This document shows, piece by piece, positions 44,986 to 53,465 of a DNA stretch of 64,000 bases. The DNA is from Roseovarius tolerans (lineage in GTDB: Bacteria > Pseudomonadota > Alphaproteobacteria > Rhodobacterales > Rhodobacteraceae). Every line of letters starts with the position of its first letter. Positions within the stretch are counted from its first letter, which is position 1. A program made the position numbers and the translations under genes. The stretch covers positions 83,207 through 147,206 of the forward strand of contig NZ_FOBO01000010.1 in NCBI RefSeq assembly GCF_900109855.1, given 5' to 3'. The notes under the pieces are model-generated. The model searched no databases and had not been told where the DNA came from. It saw only the letters and a list, made by a program, of their open reading frames with translations.

Positions 44986-45249
44986 TCAAGCGTGTCCGCC
45001 CAGCTTCAACCGTCCAAACAGATCCGCGTTGCGGCAGTAGTCGGGCGTCTGCTCTGCCGTCTCGTTGCGCGCAAGCCAATGCTCGCAGGCCTCGGGATTG
45101 GCGCAGCCGGTGCAGGCCAGAACCGCATCGCTCAGATCATCGGGCAATATCTTGCCCGCCATCATTCTCTCTTCAAGATCAACGCCTTGCGTATTCGCCA
45201 TCCGATCCACCAGATCGGCGTGCCGTTTGAGTGTGGTGGTGCCTTGCAT
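44986..45249 (-). CDS. DUF6455 family small protein, possibly FnrL-controlled
   Basis: An 87-residue protein with DLSDAVLACTGCANPEACEHW and a later Cys (YCRN), a cysteine set that could bind a metal or cluster. This matches the DUF6455 family of Rhodobacteraceae. ATG 45249 is supported by AGGAG. A good FNR box is centred about 61 bases upstream, so expression probably responds to oxygen. The function is unknown. Confidence 0.78.
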   Translation of the reverse strand: MQGTTTLKRHADLVDRMANTQGVDLEERMMAGKILPDDLSDAVLACTGCANPEACEHWLARNETAEQTPDYCRNADLFGRLKLGGHA

Positions 45250-45303
45250 GCCATATCTCCTGTTTTCTCGGAGACAGCCTGCCTGACGCGGCGCTCGCAT
45301 GCC

Positions 45304-45317
45304 TTGATCTGCGTCAA
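45304..45317 (-). promoter_or_regulatory. FNR/FnrL-type box upstream of the DUF6455 gene
   Basis: Read on the minus strand the site is TTGACGCAGATCAA, fitting TTGAY-N4-RTCAA. Class II placement would start the transcript near 45269, about 20 bases before the ATG. The box overlaps the last codon of the YigZ-family gene. Confidence 0.7.
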
Positions 45318-45670
45318 ACGCTCGCCGCGTCGAGATAGGCGCGCACGCAGTCCTGCACATGGCGAAACCGGTCGCCCCCGAGCTTTTTTCCGCCATACCA
45401 GCGCGTGACCACGATCACGTGATCGTGCAGGCCTTCACGTTCCAACATGCGCAGGATCACCTGTCCCGCCCCGGCCTCGCCATCATCGCCCTTGAGCGGG
45501 GTGCCGTCCGACAACAGCACCGCCCAGGTGTTATGCGTGGCGCGGGCGAATTTCTTGTCACGCTTGAGCGCCTTGAGAAAATCGTCGACCTCGGCCCGGT
45601 CGCGCGCCGCGCCGCCCGAGACCGCGTAACTCGATCCCCGGTCGCTCAGCACCGCCTTCAATTGCCGCAT
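45314..45670 (-). CDS. YigZ/IMPACT family protein (UPF0029)
   Basis: A 118-residue protein corresponding to the N-terminal IMPACT domain (DDFLKALKRDKKFARATHNT, then GEAGAGQVILRMLEREGLHD and VVTRWYGGKKLGGDRF). E. coli YigZ is about twice as long, so this is the short single-domain form common in Alphaproteobacteria. It lies in series with the M48 protease gene (four bases apart) on the minus strand. The role is uncertain. Confidence 0.82.
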   Translation of the reverse strand: MRQLKAVLSDRGSSYAVSGGAARDRAEVDDFLKALKRDKKFARATHNTWAVLLSDGTPLKGDDGEAGAGQVILRMLEREGLHDHVIVVTRWYGGKKLGGDRFRHVQDCVRAYLDAASV

Positions 45671-45673
45671 GGA

Positions 45674-46387
45674 TCAGAGCCCGGCCGCCACCCGGCGCAC
45701 CGTCGCCACGCGCTGCGCGTTGGGCGGATGGGTGCCCAGGAACCGGTTGCCCGGATCGGGGATCTGCGAAAAGAACTCGACCCCGCGCAACGGGCTGTAG
45801 CCCGCGCGATGCGTGATCACCGTGCCCATGGCATCGGCCTCCAGCTCGAATTCCTTCGAGAAGGTGCGCGAGCCGACGCCCGCGCCGATATCCACCGCCT
45901 GATCGACGATCCCCTGGCTGGCCCCGGTCAGCGCCGCAAGCCCGCCCAGGATGATCGCCCCCGCCGCCGCGTTCTGCTGCTGGCGCGGAATGTGACCGGC
46001 GATATGATGCGCCGCCTCGTGGCCCATGACAAAGGCCAGCTCATCGGCGTTGCGCACCGAGGCGATCATCGGCAGCGTGAAGGCGAGGATCGGGCGGCCG
46101 CTGCGGTCGAGCGTCTGATAGGCGTTGACGGGTTGACCGGGGCGGTCATCCACCACGATGCGGAAATCGCAATTGCTGCGCGGCGCGCGGGCCCGGCATT
46201 CGCGCTCGGCCACCGGTTCCACGCGCTGCACGACGTTGAGAAACTGCTGCACATTGGCGCGCGTGGGCGTCGCGGGCGGCTGCGGCGCGGCCTGTTGCGG
46301 CGCGGGCCGCGTGACCGGGCCCTGCTCGACCGTGGGCACACAACCGATCAGCCCGACAAGACCCAGAACGTAAATCCAGCGCATCAC
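45674..46387 (-). CDS. M48 family metallopeptidase, lipoprotein
   Basis: A 237-residue protein with a signal sequence ending in the lipobox LIGC, then a Pro/Ala-rich linker and the M48 catalytic domain. The zinc site HEAAHHIAGH and the downstream acidic ligand in ELEADAMG are intact. It probably degrades misfolded envelope proteins in the periplasm, like BepA/YcaL. It heads a likely operon with the YigZ-family gene. Confidence 0.88.
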   Translation of the reverse strand: MMRWIYVLGLVGLIGCVPTVEQGPVTRPAPQQAAPQPPATPTRANVQQFLNVVQRVEPVAERECRARAPRSNCDFRIVVDDRPGQPVNAYQTLDRSGRPILAFTLPMIASVRNADELAFVMGHEAAHHIAGHIPRQQQNAAAGAIILGGLAALTGASQGIVDQAVDIGAGVGSRTFSKEFELEADAMGTVITHRAGYSPLRGVEFFSQIPDPGNRFLGTHPPNAQRVATVRRVAAGL

Positions 46388-46511
46388 ATACCTCTGTCAT
46401 TCCCATGGCGTATCACCCGTCTGTTCTAACAGGGTTTGGGCTGCGGCAAAGCCTTTTTGGGCCGCGAACCTGCCCCCTTGCAAAGACCCGCCAAGCGGCT
46501 AGGGTGGTTCC

Positions 46512-46751
46512 ATGTTTTCCATCGAACACGACTTTGACGCCACGGTGATCACCCTTGTCGACGAGGGGAGCGCGCCCTTGGGCGAGGACGTGATCGTCAA
46601 CGCTTTCGAGGAATGCGTGACGGTCGAGCAATACGATCCGCGCACCGACAGGTTGCACAAGATCACCCTGTCGATGAGCCAGTTGCGCGATCTCGGCGCG
46701 GCGCTCGACCTGCCCGAGGGCGTCTATATCCGGGGCGGAGACCGGGGGTAG
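46512..46751 (+). CDS. conserved small acidic protein, unknown function
   Basis: A 79-residue protein (MFSIEHDFDATVITLVDEGS at the start). It ends ALDLPEGVYIRGGDRG and looks like a small protein seen across Rhodobacteraceae, without an assigned domain. A 220-bp repeat element begins 26 bases after its stop. Confidence 0.7.
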   Translation: MFSIEHDFDATVITLVDEGSAPLGEDVIVNAFEECVTVEQYDPRTDRLHKITLSMSQLRDLGAALDLPEGVYIRGGDRG

Positions 46752-46776
46752 TATCAGGTTCAGGTGGCTGTGAAAG

Positions 46777-46996
46777 TGGCCTGAAGCTGCCGTTGGCGTA
46801 AGCCGCGCATCGACGGACCGCGGTACGGCGATCCAACGCCTGTTCTGCAGACCTTTATCTCTGCCAAGTCAGGAAAACATCCATGTGATGCGCAGGTTGC
46901 AGCCAAATCGCCGTGCCGGGGGGCGGCCCGGCGATGCGCGGCGGCCTTCGGCCTTGTTCCGCGCAGGTGCTTCACTCTAACGACAGCTCCAGGCCA
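46777..46996 (-). repeat. 220-bp dispersed repeat, copy B (MITE-like)
   Basis: The reverse complement aligns without gaps to 24914-25133. The first 20 bases of each end match in 17 positions when read inward (TGGCCTGAAGCTG against TGGCCTGGAGCTG), so it has terminal inverted repeats. It fills the gap between a small conserved gene and the 3' end of meaB. No reading frame of note lies inside. Confidence 0.85.
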
Positions 46997-47010
46997 GTTG
47001 CTCCCTGCCC

Positions 47011-47979
47011 CTACACCCGGTCCAGCACCTGTGCCGCCGCGACCGCCGGGGTCAGGTCGCCCCGCGCCACCCGTGCGGCATAGTCCTCCATCAGCGCGCG
47101 CGCCTCGGCGGTCTCCAGTCGGGAGAGCAGCGCCTGACGCACCTCCTCGCCGAACCAGTAGCGCGCCTGCGCGGCGCGGCGGGCGGCGAAATGCCCCTCG
47201 GCGCGGCGCCAGTCGACCAGTGCCTGCATCTCGTCCCAGGCCGTCTGCAACCCGTCCTCCCGCAAGGCCGAAACGGTCATCGCCTTGGGAAAGCCCTCGG
47301 GGTCCTGAGGGCGTTTGCGCAACAGCCGGAGCGCGCCCGCATAGTCCGAACAGGTCCGCATCGCCGCCGGTTTCAGATCGCCATCGGCCTTGTTGACGAG
47401 GATGATGTCGGCCATCTCCATGATGCCGCGCTTGACGCCCTGCAACTCGTCACCGCCGCCCGGGGCGAGCAGCAGGATGAAGAGATCGGACATCTCCGCC
47501 ACCACCGTCTCGGACTGGCCCACGCCCACGGTCTCGATCAGCACCACGTCAAAGCCTGCCGCCTCGCAGAGCGCCACGGTCTCACGCGTGCGCCGAGCGA
47601 CGCCGCCGAGATGGCTGCGGCTGGGAGAGGGGCGGATAAAGGCGTTCGGGTCGCGGCTGAGGCGTTCCATCCGGGTCTTGTCGCCGAGGATCGAGCCGCC
47701 CGAGCGCGCCGAGGAGGGATCGACCGCCAGCACCGCCACGCGCAGGCCCTGCGCGGTCAGCATCATGCCGAAACTCTCGATGAAGGTCGACTTGCCCACA
47801 CCGGGCGTGCCCGACAGCCCGATGCGCATCGCCTCGCGCCCGGTGTCTTTCAGCGCCTCCATCAGGTCGGCGGCCTGCGCGCGGTGATCGGCGCGGCCGC
47901 TTTCGATCAGTGTGATCGCACGTGCCAGCGCGCGCCGGTCGCCCGCGATGATCCTGTCGCTCAGTTCGGTGATATCCAT
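47011..47979 (-). CDS. meaB: methylmalonyl-CoA mutase-associated GTPase MeaB
   Basis: A 322-residue G3E-family GTPase that protects and reloads B12-dependent methylmalonyl-CoA mutase. Walker A GTPGVGKSTFIES is near residue 55. AVDPSSARSGGSILGDKTRM, the switch motif ETVGVGQSE and NKADGD follow as MeaB signatures. The start 47979 is chosen at the family-conserved MDITELSDRI. Methylmalonyl-CoA mutase is not in the window, so the gene is separated from its partner. Confidence 0.93.
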   Translation of the reverse strand: MDITELSDRIIAGDRRALARAITLIESGRADHRAQAADLMEALKDTGREAMRIGLSGTPGVGKSTFIESFGMMLTAQGLRVAVLAVDPSSARSGGSILGDKTRMERLSRDPNAFIRPSPSRSHLGGVARRTRETVALCEAAGFDVVLIETVGVGQSETVVAEMSDLFILLLAPGGGDELQGVKRGIMEMADIILVNKADGDLKPAAMRTCSDYAGALRLLRKRPQDPEGFPKAMTVSALREDGLQTAWDEMQALVDWRRAEGHFAARRAAQARYWFGEEVRQALLSRLETAEARALMEDYAARVARGDLTPAVAAAQVLDRV

Positions 47980-48063
47980 GCGCCCGGCCAGAAAGGTTGT
48001 TTGCGTTGCGCCTTCATGCCTTGCGAGGAACGCGAATGTCCAGACCGGGGCACGCGCCCCTTG

Positions 48064-48139
48064 TTTCTTTATGGTCCAAATACTCAACCGAAACGCGGGC
48101 CACAGACGGTGGGATTTGAGTATTTTTGCCATAAAGAAA
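48064..48139. repeat. extragenic imperfect palindrome of the GAGTATTTT/AAAGAAA type
   Basis: The left arm TTTCTTTATGGTCCAAATAC plus TCAA pairs with the right arm TTGAGTATTTTTGCCATAAA plus GAAA, with few mismatches, around a 28-base loop. The same arm occurs at 55929-55952 (GGAGTATTTTCGCCAAAAAG plus AAAC). It lies between the divergent meaB and hrpB starts. Confidence 0.75.
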
Positions 48140-48191
48140 CCCCGACACACCCCCTCTGGCCAATCGCGCGTCCCTGTCGGATAAGCGGGGT

Positions 48192-50639
48192 ATGACCCGG
48201 ACGCTGCCGATCCATGACGCGATCCCCGCCCTGATCGACGCATTGCGCGGGCGGGGACGTGCGGTGTTGCAGGCCCCGCCGGGCGCGGGCAAGACCACAG
48301 TGGTTCCGCTGGAGATGCTGCGCGCGGATCTCACGACGGGCCGCATCCTGATGCTGGAGCCTCGCCGCCTTGCCGCCCGCGCCGCTGCCGAGCGGATGGC
48401 GCAGACCCTGGGCGAAGGCGTTGGCGAGACCGTGGGCTACCGCATCCGGGGCGAGGCGAAGGTGGGCCGCGCCACCCGGATCGAGGTGGTGACCGAGGGC
48501 ATTCTGACCCGCATGATCCAGTCGGACCCGGACCTGCCCGGCATCGGCGCGGTGATCTTCGACGAGTTTCACGAACGCTCGCTCAATGCCGATCTGGGTC
48601 TTGCGCTCTGCCTGGAAGTGGCGGGCGCGCTGCGCGACGATCTGATCCTGCTGGCGATGTCGGCCACGCTCGATGCCGGGCCGGTGGCACGGCTGATGGG
48701 CGATGTGCCGATGATCACATCGGAGGGGCGCAGTTATCCGGTCGAAACCCGCTGGCGCGACCGTCCGCGCCGCAAGGGGCAGCGGTTCGAGGACGGGGTC
48801 GCCGATCTGGTGACAGAGGCGGTGGCGGAGACGACGGGCGGCGTGCTGGTCTTTCTGCCCGGCGAGGGCGAGATCCGGCGGGTCGAGACCTTGCTCAAGG
48901 GCCGCGTGCCGCCGGAGTGCCTGATCCGTCCGCTTTTCGGCGCGATGGAGTTTGCCGCGCAGCGCGCCGCCATCGCGCCGGCGACGCAGGGCCGCAAGAT
49001 CGTGCTGGCCACCGCCATCGCCGAAACCTCGCTGACAATCGAGGATATTCGCGTCGTGGTCGATGGCGGCCGGGCGCGGCGGGCGCGGTTTGATCCCGGC
49101 TCGGGCATGTCACGGCTGGTGACCGAGCCGGTGACCCGCGCCGAGGCCACGCAGCGCGCGGGCCGCGCGGGCCGCGTCGCCGAAGGGGTCTGTTTCCGGC
49201 TCTGGACCAAGGGGGAAGAGGGCGCGCTCCAGCCCTTTCCGCCCGCAGAGATCGAGGCGGCGGATCTGGCGGGGCTGGCGCTGGAACTGGCGCTCTGGGG
49301 GGCTGGGCCCGAAGGTTTGCCGTTCCTCACCCCGCCCAATCCCGGCAGTTTTTCGGAGGCGCAGGCGCTGCTGACCATGCTGGGCGCACTCGATGCGAGG
49401 GGCCTGATCACCGATCACGGGCGGGCGCTTGCCGCGCTGCCGTTACATCCGCGTCTGGCGCATATGCTGACGGTCGCAGGGCCGGATGCCGCGCGCATGG
49501 CGGCGCTGCTGGCGGATCGCGACCCGTTGGGGCGCGGCGCGCCGGTCGATCTGTCGCTCCGTCTCATGGCCCTGCGCGATCCGCGCGCCTATGCCGAGCG
49601 CCACCCCCACCCCGCCAATCGCGGTGCGGTGGAGCGCATCCGCACCGAGGCCAACCGCCTTGCGCGGCAGGCCAAGCCCATGACACCCCCGCTGAGCGAT
49701 GCCGAATGCGCGGCGCTGGCCTATCCCGACCGGATCGGGCTGCGCCGCAAGGGCGACGCGCCGCGCTATGTGCTGTCGGGCGGCAAGGGCGCGGTCATGC
49801 CCGAGGACGATCCGATGGCGGGTGCGCGGCTGATCGTGGCGACGGATCTCGATGGGGACCCGCGCGAGGCCCGTATCCGGCAGGCGATGCAGATCAGCGA
49901 GGCCGAGGTCCGCGCGCTCTTCGCCGATCAGATCGTCTGGCAGGATGTCTGTCTGTGGGACAGGCGCGAGCGGCGCGTGCTGATGCGGCGGCAGGAACGC
50001 TTTGGCGCGCTGATCCTCGACGACCGGCAGTGGAAGGAGGCCCCGCCCGAGGCGGTGGCGCGCGCCATGCTGGACGGGGTGCGCGATATGGGGCTGAACT
50101 GGAGCGATGCGGCACGCCGGTTCAAGGCGCGGGTGATGCTCTGCCGCGATAGCATCGACGGACTTCCCGACCTGTCCGATGCGGCCCTGATGGACATGCT
50201 GGAGGACTGGCTGTTGCCCTATCTCAAGGGCGTCAAGACCGCGCAGGACTGGAAACGCTTCGACATGCTGGATGCGCTGCGCGCGCGGCTGACATGGGAG
50301 CAGATGCAGGCGCTCGACCGCGCGGCGCCGGCGCATTTCACCACGCCGCTGGGACGCAGGATTCCGATTGATTATGGCTCTGATCCGCCCGAGATCACCC
50401 TGCGCCTGCAAGAGATGTTCGGCCAGACCACGCATCCGGTGGTGGGCGGCACGCGATTGCGCGTCACGCTGCTGTCGCCGGGGCACAAGCCGGTGCAGAC
50501 GACGACGGATATCCCCGGCTTTTGGGACAGTTCCTATGCGGATGTGCGCAAGGAGATGCGCGGGCGCTACCCGCGCCACCCCTGGCCCGAGGACCCGCGC
50601 GAGGCCGACCCGACCCTGCGCGCCAAGCCAAGAAAATGA
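48192..50639 (+). CDS. hrpB: ATP-dependent helicase HrpB
   Basis: An 815-residue DExH helicase. Walker A is APPGAGKTTVVPLEML, motif II is IFDEFHERSLNADLG, and motif VI is TQRAGRAGRVAEGVCFRLW. The C-terminal HrpB domain is present. Length matches HrpB. It is an RNA-helicase-like enzyme of unclear role in most bacteria. It is divergent from meaB, and the space between contains the extragenic palindrome. Confidence 0.94.
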   Translation: MTRTLPIHDAIPALIDALRGRGRAVLQAPPGAGKTTVVPLEMLRADLTTGRILMLEPRRLAARAAAERMAQTLGEGVGETVGYRIRGEAKVGRATRIEVVTEGILTRMIQSDPDLPGIGAVIFDEFHERSLNADLGLALCLEVAGALRDDLILLAMSATLDAGPVARLMGDVPMITSEGRSYPVETRWRDRPRRKGQRFEDGVADLVTEAVAETTGGVLVFLPGEGEIRRVETLLKGRVPPECLIRPLFGAMEFAAQRAAIAPATQGRKIVLATAIAETSLTIEDIRVVVDGGRARRARFDPGSGMSRLVTEPVTRAEATQRAGRAGRVAEGVCFRLWTKGEEGALQPFPPAEIEAADLAGLALELALWGAGPEGLPFLTPPNPGSFSEAQALLTMLGALDARGLITDHGRALAALPLHPRLAHMLTVAGPDAARMAALLADRDPLGRGAPVDLSLRLMALRDPRAYAERHPHPANRGAVERIRTEANRLARQAKPMTPPLSDAECAALAYPDRIGLRRKGDAPRYVLSGGKGAVMPEDDPMAGARLIVATDLDGDPREARIRQAMQISEAEVRALFADQIVWQDVCLWDRRERRVLMRRQERFGALILDDRQWKEAPPEAVARAMLDGVRDMGLNWSDAARRFKARVMLCRDSIDGLPDLSDAALMDMLEDWLLPYLKGVKTAQDWKRFDMLDALRARLTWEQMQALDRAAPAHFTTPLGRRIPIDYGSDPPEITLRLQEMFGQTTHPVVGGTRLRVTLLSPGHKPVQTTTDIPGFWDSSYADVRKEMRGRYPRHPWPEDPREADPTLRAKPRK

Positions 50640-50729
50640 CGTTGCGGGGTGGTGAATTGCAATTTTGTTGATCTGGCCCTATATCATATATCAATAACAA
50701 AAATTTACCTGAGCAGGTTCGAAACAAAT

Positions 50730-51188
50730 ATGACCGAAGGTTTGATGAAAACCTGGACCGATCTGGTCCAGCCGCTTTTGCGCCGCCCTCGCCAGTTGCA
50801 GGTGGCCGCGATCTGCTATCGCGATGCCCCTTTGGGGCGTCAGGTTCTGTTGATCACCAGCCGGGGCACCGGGCGCTGGATCGTGCCCAAGGGCTGGCCT
50901 ATCGACGGGCTGAACGCGGTCGAGGCCGCATTGCAGGAAGCGTGGGAAGAGGCCGGGGTCAAGGCCCGGGTCGAGCGTGCCGAACCGGCCGGGCGTTTCG
51001 ACTATGACAAGCGCCACGACGAGGGCTACGAGACCCCCGTCGAAGCGCATGTGTTCAAGGTTTGCATTGACCGGCTGGAAGACAGCTATCCCGAGGCTGG
51101 CGAACGAGACCGCCAATGGTTTACCCCCGAAGAAGCCGCGAACCGGGTTCAGGAGCCGGGGTTGCAGGCCATTCTGCGGCAAATGTGA
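50730..51188 (+). CDS. NUDIX hydrolase (DIPP-like)
   Basis: A protein of about 152 residues. PKGWPIDGLNAVEAALQEAW followed by EEAG forms the Nudix box of the diphosphoinositol-polyphosphate-phosphatase-like subgroup (PKG start), often acting on diadenosine polyphosphates. ATG 50730 is chosen. ATG 50745 with AAGG is an alternative. The upstream region is AT-rich and contains a possible promoter. Confidence 0.85.
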   Translation: MTEGLMKTWTDLVQPLLRRPRQLQVAAICYRDAPLGRQVLLITSRGTGRWIVPKGWPIDGLNAVEAALQEAWEEAGVKARVERAEPAGRFDYDKRHDEGYETPVEAHVFKVCIDRLEDSYPEAGERDRQWFTPEEAANRVQEPGLQAILRQM

Positions 51189-51275
51189 CGGTTTCGTAAC
51201 AGAATTGCACTAACTCCATTGATCTGAGGCTTCAATCCCCCTAGGCGAGACGCGCAGCATCCGGGGGAGTTTCGC

Positions 51276-52757
51276 GTGGCTGGGTCACCTGACAGCAAGC
51301 AATGGAACACGGTCGACAAGGACCTGAACAAGATTTCTCAGGTCGAATACGCGACGGCGTATATCTCGCGCCCGCTGGTGGCGCCGGGCGTGGCGCTTGC
51401 ATTCATGGTCATGGCGGGGCTGGCGGCGGCGCTTCTCTTCGGGACCACGCCGGTCAATATTGTGGTGATCGCGGCGGCGGTGATCGGGGCCTATATGGCC
51501 ATCAATATCGGGGCCAATGACGTCGCCAACAACATGGGCCCCGCGGTCGGGGCCAATGCGCTCAGCATGGGCGGGGCCATCGCCATCGCCGCGATTTTCG
51601 AGAGTGCCGGTGCGCTGGTGGCCGGTGGGGATGTCGTCTCGACCATATCCAAGGGCATCATCGACCCGACAAGCGTGGCCGAAACACGCGCCTTTATCTG
51701 GGCAATGATGGCCGCGCTGCTGAGCGCCGCGCTGTGGATCAACCTTGCTACCTGGGTCGGCGCGCCGGTCTCGACCACGCATTCGGTGGTGGGCGGCGTG
51801 ATGGGGGCCGGGATCGCCGCGGCCGGGCTGGGGGCGGTGAACTGGCCCACCATGGGCGCGATTGCGGCAAGCTGGGTGATCTCGCCGGTGCTGGGCGGCG
51901 TGATCGCCGCCGCGTTCCTCGCCCTGATCAAGAGCCGCATCCTCTATCAGGAGGACAAGATCGCCGCCGCCCGGCGTTGGGTGCCGATCCTTGTGGCGAT
52001 CATGGCCGGGGCCTTTGCCGCCTATCTCGCGCTCAAGGGGCTGAAGAAGGTGCTGCCGATCACCATGCAGAGCGCGCTGCTGATCGGGCTTGCGCTCGGG
52101 TTGATGACTTATGTCGTCACCCGCCCGCTGATCGCGCGCAAATCACGCGGTATGGAAAACCGCAATAAATCGGTCAAGGTGCTGTTCGCGATGCCGCTGG
52201 TTCTGTCGGCGGCGCTGTTGTCGTTTGCGCATGGGGCCAATGACGTGGCCAATGCGGTGGGGCCGCTGGCGGCGATCGTGCACGCCTCGGACCTGGGCGG
52301 TGTCGCCAGTCAGGTCTCGATTCCCGCCTGGGTGATGGTGATCGGGGCCTTCGGGATTTCCTTTGGCCTGTTTCTTTTCGGGCCCAAGCTGATCCGGATG
52401 GTCGGCGGTCAGATCACCAAGCTGAACCCGATGCGCGCCTATTGCGTGGCGCTGTCGGCGGCGATCACGGTGATCGTGGCAAGCTGGCTGGGTCTGCCGG
52501 TGAGTTCCACGCATATCGCCGTGGGCGCGGTGTTTGGCGTGGGGTTCTTCCGAGAATGGCACATGGCGCGGCGGCGGCGGGTGCTGAACAATGCCCGCCC
52601 CGACCCGATGCGCATCGCCCCCGAGGAGCGGCGGCGGCGCAAGCTGGTGCGCCGCAGCCATTTCCTGACCATCATCGCCGCATGGGTGATCACGGTGCCC
52701 GCCGCCGCGCTGATGTCGAGCGTGATCTTTGTGCTGCTGAACAGCCTGATCCGCTAA
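51276..52757 (+). CDS. inorganic phosphate transporter, PiT family
   Basis: A 493-residue membrane protein with the two inverted PiT signatures (NIGANDVANNMGPAVGANAL near the N-terminus and SFAHGANDVANAVGPLAAIV later) and about ten or more helices. It carries out low-affinity phosphate-metal symport. The start is GTG at 51276 behind GGGGGAG. An N-terminal hydrophilic segment of about 30 residues precedes the first helix. Confidence 0.93.
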   Translation: MAGSPDSKQWNTVDKDLNKISQVEYATAYISRPLVAPGVALAFMVMAGLAAALLFGTTPVNIVVIAAAVIGAYMAINIGANDVANNMGPAVGANALSMGGAIAIAAIFESAGALVAGGDVVSTISKGIIDPTSVAETRAFIWAMMAALLSAALWINLATWVGAPVSTTHSVVGGVMGAGIAAAGLGAVNWPTMGAIAASWVISPVLGGVIAAAFLALIKSRILYQEDKIAAARRWVPILVAIMAGAFAAYLALKGLKKVLPITMQSALLIGLALGLMTYVVTRPLIARKSRGMENRNKSVKVLFAMPLVLSAALLSFAHGANDVANAVGPLAAIVHASDLGGVASQVSIPAWVMVIGAFGISFGLFLFGPKLIRMVGGQITKLNPMRAYCVALSAAITVIVASWLGLPVSSTHIAVGAVFGVGFFREWHMARRRRVLNNARPDPMRIAPEERRRRKLVRRSHFLTIIAAWVITVPAAALMSSVIFVLLNSLIR

Positions 52758-53041
52758 GCGCGCAGGCCGCCGAAATCGGGCGGGATCTGGGCGAGATCGG
52801 CACGATTCTCGCCGCATTGGCGCTGCATCCGCCCGAGCGTGGTCGGGAATGAAAGACAAGTATTAGTATTTTATTTAATATAATCAATTATTTGAATGAC
52901 CGGCACAGGTCCGCATCAGATTCTACGGCTTTCCCTGAATTTTCTGCGTTGCCGTCAAAACTTGGCCCCAAAACCCGAGCATAGTTGCCATTAGAGAAAC
53001 AATGCACCCCAAGACGGGCAGAGCAGAACGAGGACACGGTC

Positions 53042-53179
53042 ATGAAAGCACGTTGGTTGAAATCGGTGGTCAAGCACAGCAAGGACGCCGCCCCTGCCCT
53101 GCCCTATGCACGTGGCACCCGCCAAACGGCGAGGCGCGCGCGGATGGCACACCCGCCGAAGGCAGTGAAATCCGCCTGA
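53042..53179 (+). CDS. small basic Rhodobacteraceae protein, unknown function
   Basis: A 45-residue basic protein (MKARWLKSVVKHSKDAAPAL then PYARGTRQTARRA). It resembles short conserved proteins of the family with the pattern MKxRWxKSxxxx..PxxRG. A ribosome site (GAGGAC) precedes the ATG. A strong hairpin follows at 53208-53236. The function is unknown. Confidence 0.65.
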   Translation: MKARWLKSVVKHSKDAAPALPYARGTRQTARRARMAHPPKAVKSA

Positions 53180-53207
53180 GCGCGGATCAGATTACAGGCA
53201 AACAGGT

Positions 53208-53236
53208 CAACGGGGTCGCGCAACGCGGCCCCGTTG
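53208..53236 (+). terminator. possible terminator hairpin
   Basis: CAACGGGG and CCCCGTTG pair around a 13-base loop, 28 bases after the small protein gene. There is no T tract. Confidence 0.4.
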
Positions 53237-53465
53237 CGCGATTCGGGGGCATATGGCGGAATATGGCGAACCCGCGCATGATCCGTGAACAAAGCGGCAT
53301 GTTTCGCGCGATCATTCGCGAAACTGGAACAATGCCCCCGGAAACTTGACGCAAAGCCGCAGGTGGACGCAGACTATTTCCGTCAAGTGAACAGATCTTG
53401 TCCATCTGTCGTTGTCGGTGGGGGCCGACGCGGTTGTGACAACCTTGAGTGAAAGGTTACACAGC

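Noticed and set aside
47980..48243. Longer meaB frame from 48243
   Set aside because: It would overlap hrpB and translate through the extragenic palindrome. MeaB proteins start near MDITELSDRI.
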